This document shows, one piece after another, positions 11,520 through 23,234 of a stretch of 64,000 nt of DNA (positions are counted from its first letter, which is position 1; every line of letters starts with the position of its first letter). Under the pieces are notes generated by a model. The model made no database searches. It saw only the letters and a program-made list of their open reading frames with translations, and was not told where the DNA came from. A program made the position numbers and the translations under genes. This stretch comes from Undaria pinnatifida (Eukaryota > Sar > Phaeophyceae > Laminariales > Alariaceae): positions 3,634,904-3,698,903 of the forward strand of contig JABAKD010000009.1 in NCBI GenBank assembly GCA_012845835.1, in the 5' to 3' direction.

Positions 11520-12590
11520 GGACACAGAGTGCCCCCTGCAGGTCTGCCAATTGGGTAGGTCCTCGGAGAGTACTCACTTTCGTTCCTTCGTAGAGATGTA
11601 GCTTTATTCGTTTCCACCAGAGCCCGGGATAGCTTCTGAGATCGGAGGCGCGTGCCTCCGATCTAATTCCTAACTTCCCCGAATATAAACCGCCAACCTT
11701 ATCATACGAAACCCATCCAAATGATCTCAAATTCGGATACCAACAGGCCTTTCGAGGCCGTATCTTAACAATAGGCAGAACCGCAGGTGAGGATCGAGCG
11801 ACTAAAATTCCATTTGTTTAAAGACGAATTTGTTCCGACCCTGAACGAACTTTCACAGCTTTGACACAGCACTACTGTATGTTGATGGTCTGTTGTGCTG
11901 TTATTATGGCGTGTTCGACCACCCGTTGACATCGCCGGAAGCAACGGCACTACATATGGTGGGATGTGCGCAAAAGATCATCTTCATGAAACATTCTGAT
12001 GAGGTTCAGTTCATATTCCTGAAATATAGCCGGTGATTTCTAAACAAAAAATATCGCCTTGATGCAAACGGACACAAGTAGTAGCATAGTATCGCCAGCA
12101 AAGTACGCACTGCATAAACATAGAGAAGAAATGTGTTCTTTTCGTTGTTCTGCCCTACATAGACGGCTCGGACACCTGTGTGATGAATTCACGTCTCGAC
12201 CCGGTGCGCCGTTTGCGAGGCCGTATGGTTTGCGTGCTTACGCTCCACGGCACTTAGATTACGGCATAGTAAACATAATCTGCTGTCTCTCTTCACCTCA
12301 TATAGTCTAATGACTTGGAGAAAATTTAAAGCGCACCCTGTGAAATATTTCAAACGCCTAGATAAAGGACACAAGCCACAAGTACTGCATGTAGCACTCA
12401 TCATTACCTCACCAACCGCCCATTCGAGATTCATTCTACGATGTTATAGAGGGCTCACCATGTTTCTTCAGAGGTTATTAGATTAACCATCGATAGACAC
12501 TGTACACCGGTATCTTGATAATTAAAGGGGAAAACACTGGCCAATGAAAATTTTCCCATGGAGCCTTGGTATTCAACAAAGGTGTTGCTC
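11520..12590. other. No supported gene
   Basis: Short overlapping frames only. It lies between the tRNA-like sequence and the hairpin region. Confidence 0.35.
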
Positions 12591-12599
12591 CGAGGACCA

Positions 12600-13013
12600 A
12601 CGCCCGAATGGGTAGGGTGGACCGTAACTGGAACAAGTCCGGCGGAAGGCCATCTCTCATGGCCAGGGGTGTTGTTAGTGGGTGAGCTTACGCAAGTCCC
12701 ACACTACCCGGAAATATGACATTCCGGGTGGCTATCTCAACCGAAACTGACCCTCAGGGTACAGGCCGGGTCGACATACACAGGCACCCGAATACAACGG
12801 CAGCTTGCGCTGCCGGGGTTGTAACGAAGACCACTGATAGGCACAGCTTACGCTATACCTACAATGGGACCCAAAGGGTGCCCCAGCTAGCGTTGGGCTG
12901 CGAAAGAAACTGACTTAAATCGACGCACGACGCGTATGAAAATACGTGGAAGTGTGATGAGCTAAATGTTTATTTTTCCCTATCTGCCGGAGGATATAAA
13001 AAAAAAAAAAAAA
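12600..13013 (+). mobile_element. R3 retroposon, longest copy, with A tail
   Basis: The 3' part (CGCGTATGAAAATACGTGGA...TTTATTTTTCCC...CCGGAGGATATAAA) ends in a run of A at 12997-13013. Two other copies share this 3' end but start further 3', as expected for 5'-truncated retroposons. The part from 12.6 to 12.9 kb is hairpin-rich. Its upstream border is not defined. Confidence 0.55.
12648..12905 (+). ncRNA. Hairpin-dense region, possible structured RNA
   Basis: Consecutive stems can be drawn: GGCCA/TGGCC (12648-12664), GTGGG/CCCAC (12678-12702), ACCCGGAA/TTCCGGGT (12706-12729, 8 perfect pairs), CGGGT/ACCCG, ACAAC+GGCAGC/GCTGCC+GTTGT (12794-12822) and GGGACCC/GGGTGCCC (12867-12883). It belongs to no RNA family I know. 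The hammerhead core (CTGATGA...GAAA) was not found. Confidence 0.35.
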
Positions 13014-13014
13014 T

Positions 13015-13290
13015 GCTTCCCAAAATCGAAATCTCATCGAGTTTGGGCAAAGGAGCCCCGACGCATCTTTCGGAAATGGATTCTGTCAGAAGTGCTACAT
13101 CCATTATCGTAACACGCGTCTCTTTTGAAACCATTGTGCTCTCGGTGACATCCAGCACGATTGATGATCCCTCGTAGCAATCAATGCTTTGTAGGCGCGC
13201 CGCGCACTGGCAGGCTTGACAGACGATCTGTGTCGTTGTTGCTACATCGCGGTTCAATTTTGTATTGTCGTCGCCAATATTTGCGTCGGG
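13015..13290 (-). other. Open stretch between two retroposons
   Basis: The minus frame stays open between the R3 tail and the SINE, with CQACQCAARLQSIDCYEGSS and LPKLDEISILG. It could be an exon or a fossil of a transposon gene. Confidence 0.2.
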
Positions 13291-13314
13291 AAACGAACGG
13301 CAGGAAATATACTC

Positions 13315-13595
13315 AGACCGGTCGCCCCTTTGTCGTATCATGTTGTCCTCGAGCCTGGTATAGGTCAGTTTCGTGATCCCCCGAGTCCATACTCGTATAA
13401 ATTCGTGGGGACTTTTTCTTGCGCACAAACTGACTTGTGGAAAGAACGAGAGCGTGGGTGAACAACAGTCAATGAAAATTCGACTAGCAATGGGATTACT
13501 GAACCCTATGCGCGATAAAGGATTGAAGGCAACTACCGGGGGAAAAAAGGGACGACACCTGTGACGACCGCTTGTCCAGAAGCTGGAAAGGAAGA
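13315..13595 (+). mobile_element. tRNA-derived SINE (R4), copy A
   Basis: The head ACCGGTCGCCCC and TTATCCTCGAGCCTGGTATAG-like sequence precede a degraded B box. The body GGGACTTTTTCTTGCGCACA, ACTGAACCCTATGCGCGATA and GCTTGTCCAGA-GCTGGAAA matches the two minus-strand copies. Confidence 0.75.
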
Positions 13596-14234
13596 TGTGT
13601 TTAAAAATTAATATGAATTACTCAACATTTTTTTTTTGTCACTTTTCTCGCATTTGAAAGCCCGATCCAGACCATGCGCACTTGAAGTATCCACGAAAAT
13701 CGATACTCCCACCCAAACTCTCTCTCGATGATTTTGACATATTTAGTCCCAAGTTTATTCACTTGGAGTTCGTCGTTAGCCCACATTTGTATCCAATTCG
13801 TGCGTGCGTCATCCATTTCATACCTCATCCTCATTATGCCTTGCCCTCATGCCCCATCGTCTTACCGACAGTATCGGGGTAGCTTATCTTTTTTTATTTT
13901 ATTTTATTTTTTTCATCCTCGGTAGCTTATCATTCACTTATGACACGATACTTTACATCCATTCATTTTGCAGACCTAGTCCGAGGCCATGATCTAAACC
14001 CTTTCCCAATCATCCTATGTCGCCGTGGGCCATTCCAGGGGTCTTCATGGATCGATTTTATTCATGAGGGTCTGGTGGGATCCGGCGGGGTCGGCGCGTG
14101 GTGTGGCGGGGCCGGGTGCGGCGGGCAGGAGTGGGGCGCGGTGACCCGACCTCGCAATGAACACACGATGGAGGTGCACCCTACCGTTCCTAAGACTTCT
14201 CGCATGACAATCTACTTTTTTTCTTTCATATTTT

Positions 14235-14514
14235 CACTTTCCAGCTTATGGACAAGCCGTAGTCACAGGTGTCGTCCCTCCCCCCCCCCCGGTTCTTGCC
14301 TTCACTTTTTATCGCGCATAGGGTTCAGCAATCCCACTCCTGGTCGATTTTTCATCGAGTGTTGCTAACTTAATCTCTCGCGCTTTCCGCACGTCAATTT
14401 GTGTACGAGAAAAAGTCCCAACGGAATTTTACGAGTATGCACTAGGCGGGGCTCGAACTCACGGAACAGACCTATATCAGCGAGGATAACCTGACACGCC
14501 AACGCGGCGACCGG
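14235..14514 (-). mobile_element. tRNA-derived SINE (R4), copy B
   Basis: On the minus strand an A-box-like TTGGCGTGTCAGG is followed by the B-box-like GAGTTCGAGCC in a T arm. The SINE body follows and ends CTGGAAAGTG, then an A-rich tail (GAAAGAAAAAAAG). The anticodon arm does not fold as a functional tRNA. Confidence 0.8.
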
Positions 14515-14706
14515 CAACTCTATACCGTGCCCGCTAACAGATTCAAGAAAAGTGAAAGGGCTGCACACCGGGCTGGCAAGCGTATGGCCCAGGTAAAAAC
14601 ACGAAACACCACCTTTAAATTCAATGAATGGCATTCCCGTGATTAGGAGTGAAGAGGTTTCACGTGTCATTCAAACTAAAGCGTAGCCACAAAGTGCTAC
14701 GATCGT

Positions 14707-14801
14707 TATATCGACACACGTCGCGTATAGAAATACGTGGAAGTGTGGGGAGCTAATACTTTATTTTTCCCCATTCGCTGGAGGATATATATAAAAAAAA
14801 A
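14707..14801 (+). mobile_element. R3 retroposon, short copy with target-site duplication
   Basis: A 95-bp insert ends in an A run. It is flanked by identical TGCTACGATCGT at 14695-14706 and 14802-14813. A-tail plus a 12-bp duplication is the signature of target-primed retroposition. Confidence 0.85.
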
Positions 14802-14814
14802 TGCTACGATCGTA

Positions 14815-16630
14815 CAAAGTCCGCGTTCGCGGCCTGTGAGCTTCCAAAATCCCCTGACCCTATCTGACGAGTTTTTTTAAAACCTCTACATCCGACCCGC
14901 GGGTCGAAATTCGAGCCGCGAACAATCCTGTGATGTTCCCCTCCGCCGTTAAAACAGTGTGCAATAAAGGTTTCCGCGTACTCTGAAAATAGCAAATATA
15001 GTGGTAATGATAGTCGTTCACCGAAAACGTGCCACGGTACGTCCTCCTTTGAATTTTGAAAGGGTCTCGCTACAGGTCTGTTTAGTTGCTTTTGAGCCGA
15101 GGTAATTCAGTTATGCGTAACCGCACCAAAGCGCGATCGGGAATTTTACTCTGCTTATACCAAGAAGCTGACGGTCATACCGTTTAAAGGTAAAAAATCT
15201 GAGGCAGTTATGTTGCAGATCAAGGCTAGGGTTCGGTAGGGTACTCATTTCGACACTGTCTGATCTGAGCCACTGGCAGCACGAGTGACCGTACTGTACT
15301 GTTTGGCGCAGAGTGTATTGGTAGCTATCACTCACATTGGGGACATGCATATAATCTACTTGCATTAAGGATTTTAAATCAAAATTTGGGCTGTGGGGAA
15401 AGAAAATCGAGAACATACTAACTTGGTTAATGTAAGGTGATGGCCCAGTCTGCGTGGGAAAAAGAAACATATTAATAGTAGGATCCCATATGAAAGAATT
15501 GAACAAGCGACCAGACAGCCAGGACACCAACACATCAAGGCACACAGCATCTCCCACAGGGTGTCCCGGACACATCAGACGGCATCCACAACACTCAAGC
15601 ACTCGCCCTAGTAGGCTGCCATGTTCTTAGAGGACGCTCTGCGGGATTTCCCACGGCAGGCAGGCTGACGCGTCATCAAGAGTGCCCGAGGCGGCGCTAG
15701 CTTAGCTCTTTTCTACGAACACGTAGCAGCCAGCAAGCAATTTTCGAAATCAGAAGGGTCGTCTCACGTTCGTTGGAAACCGACGAGCTGTGGCCCACAT
15801 ACAAACGCAACGCTCCACAAGCGCGCCATCCACGCCAACACCACAGCTGCGGAAGACTCTCCCGCCTCTACCCCTGCCCCCCAGCAAAGCCTGTGTGCGG
15901 CCCACCAACAGCACAGTAAAGGTTCCTTTCGGCGTTGTCGAACTTTTCGAGTAGTCTGCTCAACATGGTCTGCTCAAGAATCAAAAAGCCACACTCGTGC
16001 ATGAAAACCCGCAAACGGTTGAAATTTCAAAAGCTCGGAGATCGGGAAACAGGACGACACCAAGCAAGGCAGATCTGCGTCTTTCTTCATCCGGGAGCAG
16101 CCTTTCCCCACCCCTGCGGCAGTCGGTCTCCACTTTTGAAGAATCCGGTCTTCACACTTTTGAAGCCCCGCGTTACCGTCTCAAATCCACCTTGTGTCCT
16201 GCTTGCGAGGCCGTTCCCCATGTTACACCATCGGTGTATAAGTCACGTCGCGGCTTGCAAGGAGGACGACATAGATGCAACTCTTTGTCTCCCGCTAGAC
16301 AATCCAGCCAGAAGTTTGTGGTTTGCGAGACATCGCCCGGATGACCACGAGTTTTCACGGAAACACTCGAGCGTTTCATAGTGTATTGATGTTTGACACA
16401 AGATCGGCAAGATCGGGAATGCAGATCTTGGCTATATATGTACTGCTGCTGTACATCATGACGTTGTAATCGATGACCCGCTCTATGTTTGTATGTACTT
16501 CTAAATCGATTCTTATCAATTTTTTATATGTTCCATGCCCCCCTTCTCTGGAAGGGAACCCAATCCAACCATATTATTCGCATACATCAAACAAAATTAT
16601 CATCAGAGCTTTCAAACCGTTTTGTTTCGT
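14815..16630. other. No supported gene
   Basis: A 163-codon minus frame (15602-15111) and a 148-codon plus frame (15935-16381) are open, but neither has recognisable motifs or splice support. Confidence 0.35.
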
Positions 16631-16633
16631 TCC

Positions 16634-16760
16634 CAGCAGTTGGGCACATCATCAGCAGCAGTTGAGCACATTAACAACAGCAGTTGAGCACATCATCACA
16701 CGAGACTGGGTGACAGAAAATCGCGCCGCAGGCACCTACACAGCAGCAGCAGCAGCAGCA
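16634..16760 (+). repeat. 22-bp minisatellite and CAG microsatellite
   Basis: Three units of CAGCAGTTGAGCACATCATC-type are followed after 36 bp by seven CAG triplets at 16741-16760. Confidence 0.85.
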
Positions 16761-16836
16761 AAGCAGCCACATTGCAGTCGTTAGTCAGTCGAGGGGAGGA
16801 ACCGGTCGCTGGCCTCCGTGCCTGGTGTACTGATAC

Positions 16837-17015
16837 CCTGCCGTGATGTTTGCTGCGGTGCAATTTTCCTTTCTGCAACAATACATGTCATCTTGTTCAT
16901 ACTCCTAAACTTCCCAGAATCATAAAACATAAACTGCAGTACAGCCGCTAGCATGACCAGAAGATTGATTGTTATATGCGTTGAGTACACCCGGCGTCCG
17001 TGCTTATTTTTCATC
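16837..17015 (-). CDS. Candidate exon with one membrane segment
   Basis: The acceptor CTTTTATGTCTCTAG/G is good and the donor CAGG/GTATCA is acceptable. It encodes KNKHGRRVYSTHITINLL and then VMLAAVLQFMFYDSG, followed by a basic stretch. No neighbouring exon was found. Its style resembles the membrane gene at 53.5-54.6 kb, but homology cannot be shown from sequence alone. Confidence 0.35.
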
Positions 17016-17470
17016 CTAGAGACATAAAAGGTATGCGTGTGACAAGGTAAACCAAACAATCGCAATGATTAATCAATATAAAGCAAGCGAAATGCCGGCG
17101 TACCGGGCACGACTGCACAACAAAACGAGCGAGACCATAAAATTATAAAATGAAAAATGTATAGAATGTTCTGCGAGAAAGCCAGAACAGCTGCAAGAGA
17201 AACAACCTACGAGCTGATGAAGACAAACAGCTAACTGTTGCTCAGACAAAATGGCAGGAAGAAGATAAAGATACCGGCATTAGGCCGGTGGGGAGGAAAA
17301 CAAGGAAATATACAGAGGAAAAAGCTAAAAAATGAACAAAGCAAGCAAGACAACAACCAAGGGTCATTACTGCTTCGTTCGCGCCCCCCCCGTTGAACTC
17401 TACGATGACAAGCAAACCAAAACACTACCGTTCACAATAGGGTTTAGGGAAATTCTGTAACGAAATCGCC

Positions 17471-17662
17471 GGTAGCTGTATCGTTACCCCCTCCCCCCCT
17501 CCCCCTCCATTTTCCCCTTGTTTCTGTTCTCCTTTTACCATCACTTAACAGCATTTTCCCCCTGTGGTCGACAGATACCATTACAATTTCGATACCCTGA
17601 TAGCTGTATCGGTACCCCTTCCCCCCCTCCCCCTCCATTTTCCCCTTGTTTCTGTTCTCGCC
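17471..17662 (+). repeat. 60-bp direct repeat, 131 bp apart
   Basis: GTAGCTGTATCG-TACCCC, pyrimidine runs, CCATTTTCCCCTTGTTTCTG and TTCTC occur twice. It lies just past the LINE coding end and may be part of its 3' region. Confidence 0.85.
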
Positions 17663-19008
17663 GCCCTCTGTTGCGTGGATTGGCCAGCTCTTGTCCGCCT
17701 TGGTCCTATGTCGTTTCATCCTGAAGCGGCCGGCCGCGTCGACGACGCCCCTCTACCCGTTTCCACTCTTCTTAGCCGGCCTGGACCATAGCACACTCAT
17801 TACTCCTAACAGCAAGGGGAGTTGTACGTTGACCCCTTGGTGCCTTTAAATGCTTTGACATCGTCTGCTAGAGATTGGGCCCAGTTCCTTTGTGGTCGGC
17901 CTGGTTCCGGGTTGTCCCCACACCAACCATTGTCCCGAACATAACGCGATGAGGCAGCCGCTCAGTTGTCGTTTTTTGCTACGGCTCCCGCAAAAAGGAG
18001 GTGGCTTCCGCGGGTGGTCGCCTCAACGCTCTCACATCGTGTTAACGGTCTTGGCGGTCAATTTGTGGTTGTGGGCGCGTTGTCATCGCTGAAAGCCAAT
18101 ATCCGTTGGGAGGACGTTTTCGTGTGCCGTTCGATGTTCAGTAAAGTGCCCCTTGCAGAGATTCCGAGCCACAGGCCCGTATCGCAGGGTGTCCATCATT
18201 TCGGTCCTTAGCAGACGCAATTTTAGTGTGAACGAAACATCTTCCATATCGTAAAGCTCCCGATTGAAAAGATCGTAGCGTGCCCACGCAAGTCGCATCC
18301 GTCGTTAGTTTTGGCATACTATCGGCGATTGCGTTGATACGACCGCGCCCAGGAACAGAAAATTCATTGTCTGCGCATATATCTCTGGTCCACCGCTTTG
18401 ACAACGATCGGTGGGGCCGGGAGAACCTTGTTGAGTGTGCGGAGCAGCATTGTCTCTGTTTTCGTGTAAGGCACGGTAAGATCTTTTTATTCGATAACGG
18501 TCACATGACACTCATTTTTGCGAGATCTTTCGTTGATTCAGACAAAATGCCTGCATCGTCGGAGTACCGCACTACCACAGACTGACCTCGGTACACATGG
18601 CAGTGGTTTATTCTTTAGCCCGCCGTCCCCGAGGCCGTCTTCGAGGTGAACCAAGTCGTTCAAAATGTCCGGGTCCCCACTGAAACTTGGCTGAACGGAA
18701 TGTATCGCTGTGCTGCGAAAAATTCGTTCCGAAGAAGCGGCGACAGTACACATCCTCGCCGCAATCCTTAAGTGACGCCATGCCATCCATAGTATTTACC
18801 GTCATCCGTATGCACGCGAGCTCGCATGTCCTCGTGGACTGGCCAATAATGATCAACATCGTCTCGGAGACGCGAAAACGTGCGAGCACCATCCACAGCC
18901 GATTTCGGTCGACGGAGTTCCGTGCCATCTGGAGATTGACGAAGAACATCAACAGAAAGATTCTCCTAGCTCGTCTGTGTTCTCGCAATCGGCGAACGAC
19001 GAATGCCT
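17660..19008 (-). pseudogene. Decayed, 5'-truncated LINE reverse transcriptase
   Basis: Reading the minus strand in order gives successive RT blocks. First comes FFVNLQMARNSVDRNRLWMV (normally FVDLxKAYDSVDRxxLW), then the catalytic YSDDAGILSES at 18566 downward, then NFLFLGAVVS. Next come ELYDMEDVSFTLKLRLLRTE with DTLRYGPVAR, then HPISYLDTL-like and VMFG blocks in other frames, and finally GRFRMKRHR near the end. Several stops and frameshifts interrupt it, and the first catalytic Asp is Asn. The series starts in mid-RT, consistent with 5' truncation during target-primed insertion. No endonuclease domain is present. Confidence 0.85.
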
Positions 19009-19029
19009 AAAAATATCTTTTTAGGTTTC

Positions 19030-19250
19030 TACTGCAGTACTCGAGTTCTCCTGGGAAAACGGTTCGCACGCGAGACCCCTACCCGCAGGATGCACGCTTC
19101 ACTCTATGTACAGATGGATAGTTTAACAGACTATATAGAGACAGGTTGGTAGTACTCGGGTCGTCCTAAGAAAACGGCTCACACGCCAGACCTCTTGCTT
19201 CAGGTTGCAGTAGATGCACTCTCTGTTGGTTTTTACGGCATTGACGGGGA
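19030..19250. repeat. Imperfect tandem repeat of about 115 bp
   Basis: AGTACTCGAGTTCTCCTGGG-AAAACGG-TCGCACGC-AGACC and AGTACTCGGGTCGTCCTAAG-AAAACGG-TCACACGCCAGACC align, each followed by a TGCACTCT-like block. It adjoins the 5' end of the LINE. Confidence 0.65.
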
Positions 19251-19899
19251 TAGGCCTAAGAAAACATAACACCCCACGGCAATGGCTCCACTTTTTGAAT
19301 TGACTAATGTGTGTGACCGGTTGAGCTCCTCAACCTCTGTAGAATTCAATCGGGTAGTACGATACGTTTTCGTACCGGTTTTCTTGTGCCGGTAGGGCGA
19401 GGAAATATTGACTGGGTTGGGTTGCGGGGGCGAATGGTGTCGTAGACATGTGTCGGGTAAGATGTAAAGCTAGCTCCTCACGTTTCTGGCTCCCAAACTC
19501 CTGCTGGTCTCCAAGCATGGCGTTGCTCTAATGCGTGTTCAGACTTTCTTTGGGGGGTTCTGAAAACCACCTATAGTTTTTATCGTTCTCTCAAGGGATA
19601 CACGAAACGTAAGCTGTATCAACAATGAATGTCGTGGACTAGGTTACAAGATGACCGGCACGAAGTGAAGGCTCAGAGACGTCTCAGAAGGGCTATACTA
19701 AGAAGGAGGGGGACTTTGAGCCAGACGCAAAGGATCGATGTAGACTCTTTTGGGCCAACCTTTTTGTGGCCGACGACGCCACGGCGCACAACCCAGCATC
19801 GTCGAGTTGTGGATATTTAAAGTTGAGTACTAAGCTGTTCGGATTATATTCGTGGGTGCGCTTTACATGATGCGGAAGGCAGTGGAGGGGATGGGTGAC

Positions 19900-20110
19900 G
19901 AGGAGTGCCCATCATACCTGTATACCCTCTGCTTTATCGCCGACCAACCTCTGCCAAACGAAGTGCGCCTAACGAGGTATGGTAGTGGAGCGCGGGAGCA
20001 TTAAGCGTCCCTTGAAAACCATGACTATCTGCACTTCTCCCTCTCGTGCTAGATGGACGTGGCATTGCATGACAACATCACCTCGCTTGTTGCATTTCGC
20101 AATGTGTATC
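19900..20110 (-). repeat. R7 segment, inverted copy
   Basis: The minus frame KRGDVVMQCHVHLAREGEVQ is open for 79 codons (20208-19969). The 29.64-kb copy agrees at DNA and amino-acid level. It is a remnant of an unidentified element. Confidence 0.6.
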
Positions 20111-20234
20111 TCTGTAATATTTTTTGCGACCTCCGAGACAGGTGAGAACATGGTAACTATATGGTTGCACCTATCGGCTAAATGTTTTTTCTCGCGATGC
20201 ATGTACAATAACGCACATTAAATCTACAGCGTAT

Positions 20235-21890
20235 TGTGTACCGCATCTAAACATTGTTGTGTATACCACATCTAGCATCGAATCTGCTCGAAAAGTAAGC
20301 AATAACAGGCAAGTGATATATATTGAGGATTTCCTTCTACAAACGTACGATTTGTCCCCATAAAAAATATATAGTTTCCGGGGACATATTGACTTGTCCC
20401 TTGTGCCCCGCCCCCAAGATATATCTTGTTGAAACGCCCCACCTAAAATCCTAATCTTGCCAGTGTAACAAACTCTACCTGGCAGCTGGTATCACCCCAT
20501 TATTTCTCTAGACATCCATATACTAGCTGCAAGTGATTCCCTCCGCCCCCCCAGAAATATTTGTCTTCCGCTCGCTCCCTCCTGATCAATCGCCCGACCC
20601 AAAACCATTTTTTTCACAGAAATAAATATTACCAGGGAGTGAATATCACCTCGTTATTTTTTCCCATCCATGCCGTAGTTCCATTTAATTCACCCACCCC
20701 TTTCCCCCAACGCCCCCTCCTTACCCACAACCCGCAATATCGCCCAGACCTAACACCACGCTTATAGCAGGCCCATTCATCTATGCGACCTACGGCTGTT
20801 AAAACCACCTTTCACAAGACCCCGTCCCACTTCAATCCTCCCCCGATCCCTTCGCACACTTCGCCCTTTCCGCACTAATTGTCTATTTTTTAGGGTATAC
20901 GTAATAAACTGATGAATTCCTTCCACAACCGTCAGATGTGGCTTTTTAGAGAATATAAACAGTTTGCACGCACCTATTGAGTTGTCCTGCCTGTCCAGTC
21001 CTGCCCTGATCTAACTTGTTCGAACGCCGCACCTATTTTTTGTTCCAAAGTAGTAAACACTACCAGGCGGCCGGTAGCATGTCTTTCTCTTCCTAGCCAT
21101 CCACACCCAGACTTCAAGCAACCCCCCCCACCCCTCCCTTATATTTTCCCCTCCGCTGCCTCTTGATGAAACCCCCCACCTAAAGTCAAAAACTGGCAGT
21201 GAAAAATATAGTACCATGCAGTGGATATCACCTCAGTATTTTTAGCCGTCTATTCATTAGCTCTAACCCGCTCACTAAACTCCCGCTCCTTTGCCCACCA
21301 CCCGCACCATCGCCTAGGCCTAGCACTAAGCGTATAGCAAGCCCGTAATTGTTTTGCGACCTAAACCTGTTCGAAAGCCCCTCTCCCCCCCTACGCCCCC
21401 CACCTCCTCAAAAACTCCACCCTCTCTTCACTGGTTAGACAACTTACAGGACGTACATGATGAACTGCTGTATTCGTTCCACAACCGTCAGATTTGCCCC
21501 CTTAAGGGGTTTAGAGTTTTTGTGCACAATTTTGTTTCCCCCCTCCAGTTCTTTTTGTTCAGACCCAGGTCCCAACGCATATTAAGAAGAATGAAACCCT
21601 TCCCTCACTGGTTATACGACTTACAGGATGGACTTGATAAACTGAAGCATTTCCTTCCACAGCTGTAATAGGTTTCCCTCCATATAAACGGCATTAATAG
21701 TTTCCCAGTGCAGACTGACTCAACATCACCCCGTTGACATTGCTACAATCAATACTGTAGTTCCAAGGGGAATTGCCGAGCTGTATCCTCAATAAGGACA
21801 CACACCCAGTAGTACACGCGATCGGGGCATCACACCCAGCGTGCAAAGATTTGAGTTTCCACAAAATCTTCGATCTCGCAGCTGAAATGA
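20235..21890 (+). repeat. R1 composite repeat, long copy
   Basis: It starts with CCGCATCTAAA-like sequence also seen at 24.44 kb. It contains two TATCACCTC-CCATCC-GTAG modules and two TGTACGACTTACAGGA-like modules, and ends with a diverged terminal module at 21690-21890. Confidence 0.75.
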
Positions 21891-21894
21891 TCAT

Positions 21895-22410
21895 TGAGTC
21901 TATATGACCCCCCCATGATAAAATGGTGTTCTTACATTATATTTATCTTTTTTCTTTTTTTCCTTAAAACCGTCAGACTTATCCCCTTGAAAGGATTGAG
22001 AGCTTACACGCACAAACTGCCCCCCCCCCCCCCCCCCCTCTCCCTCCAACCCCGCTCGCTTTTGATCAAAACTAGGCCCTCACGTCCTTCAAAACTCCGC
22101 CCCCCCCCTCACCTGTTATTCGACTTACAGGATTCAATTGATAAAAGGATACATTATCCTCCACATCTGTAAGATTTTGTCCCCCTCAGAAACGGGTTTT
22201 GTAGTTTTCGCCTACAGACTGACAAAAATCACCCTGTTGACCCTGATAGCTACACTGTAGTTGTAAGGGGAGTCGCCGACCTATATCCTTAATGAAGACA
22301 CACAACTCGTAATGCGCGCGATCAGGGTATCACACACAGCTTGCAAAGATAAGTTTGGACGAAATTCTCGATCTCACAGCGGGAGTGTATTTTCATTTTA
22401 GATAATATAC
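21895..22410 (+). repeat. R1 composite repeat, short copy with 19-C run
   Basis: It has a CCGTCAGACTTATCCCCTT module, a 19-C run at 22020-22038, then the full terminal module through CTCACAGC.GGAGTGTATTTTCATTTT. It directly abuts the preceding copy. Confidence 0.8.
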
Positions 22411-22414
22411 TTTC

Positions 22415-23230
22415 AAAAATATGAGGAGACACACGAATACCAAGGTTTTGTTTCTATCATGAGTACCGGTCGACCGTTTCGGTCATTCGTCCGTTTCTTC
22501 CTTTTATTGTCCTCCCGCAGGTGCTATATAGTCGTCTTCAAACTGTTCTGTTAAGATCGTGAACATATTTTCCTCATGAAAAAAAAACACCGATGACAAG
22601 GGAGGTGAGAAAAGGGCCTGCACACAAGCAGGGCCATTAACGGGTGATGTCGTTTTTCACGGATCGGGACACATGCTACGGTCGTGGCACTGCCTTGTTT
22701 TTCGCCATCTCCAACTCGAAAAGCTTTATGTACCGAATTGAAAAAAACGTTTTAGGAAACAATAAGAATCACGCGAGGAGAAAGACCGTGTCTTCGGTGT
22801 ACATAAAAAAACACAAGATACATATCGAAACAGAATTGGATTGCTGACGATGTTGATAGAAGAGACGCCCTCCGACAAAACGAGTTCCACCTAAAACATG
22901 CTGCCTCGATCGCAGCACACGTCTTCGATTAGGCCAAGGTGACCCCACTCAACCCTTGTGTTTTCACACACCTCTCGACGAATCCCAAGTCGATCCGCGA
23001 CAGACGAGAGACTCTCGGGTGGCGTCATGTCTCTCGAAATGCACTCGAGATCAGTATAATGTACGACAGCATGGATTCAAAAACTCCATTACACTGCGCT
23101 TCCAAGTGACATACCTGGTTTGTTCTATTTTAGGAAAGCCCTCCACGTAAGTTTCATAATGCCATACCAGATGATATGTAGCATAGCGTCATGAAAAAAT
23201 ACAGCAACAGAAGATAAAATGTAAATGCAT
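22415..23230. other. No supported gene
   Basis: Unique-looking sequence between two R1 copies, with short frames only. Confidence 0.35.
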
Positions 23231-23234
23231 ATAT

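Noticed and set aside
12918..12975. Hammerhead-like GTGATGAG in R3
   Set aside because: The core needs CTGATGA and a paired GAAA; the other two R3 copies read GGGGAG and GGTGAG, so it is not conserved.
18687..19010. 107-codon plus-strand ORF
   Set aside because: It is a shadow of the LINE RT on the other strand.
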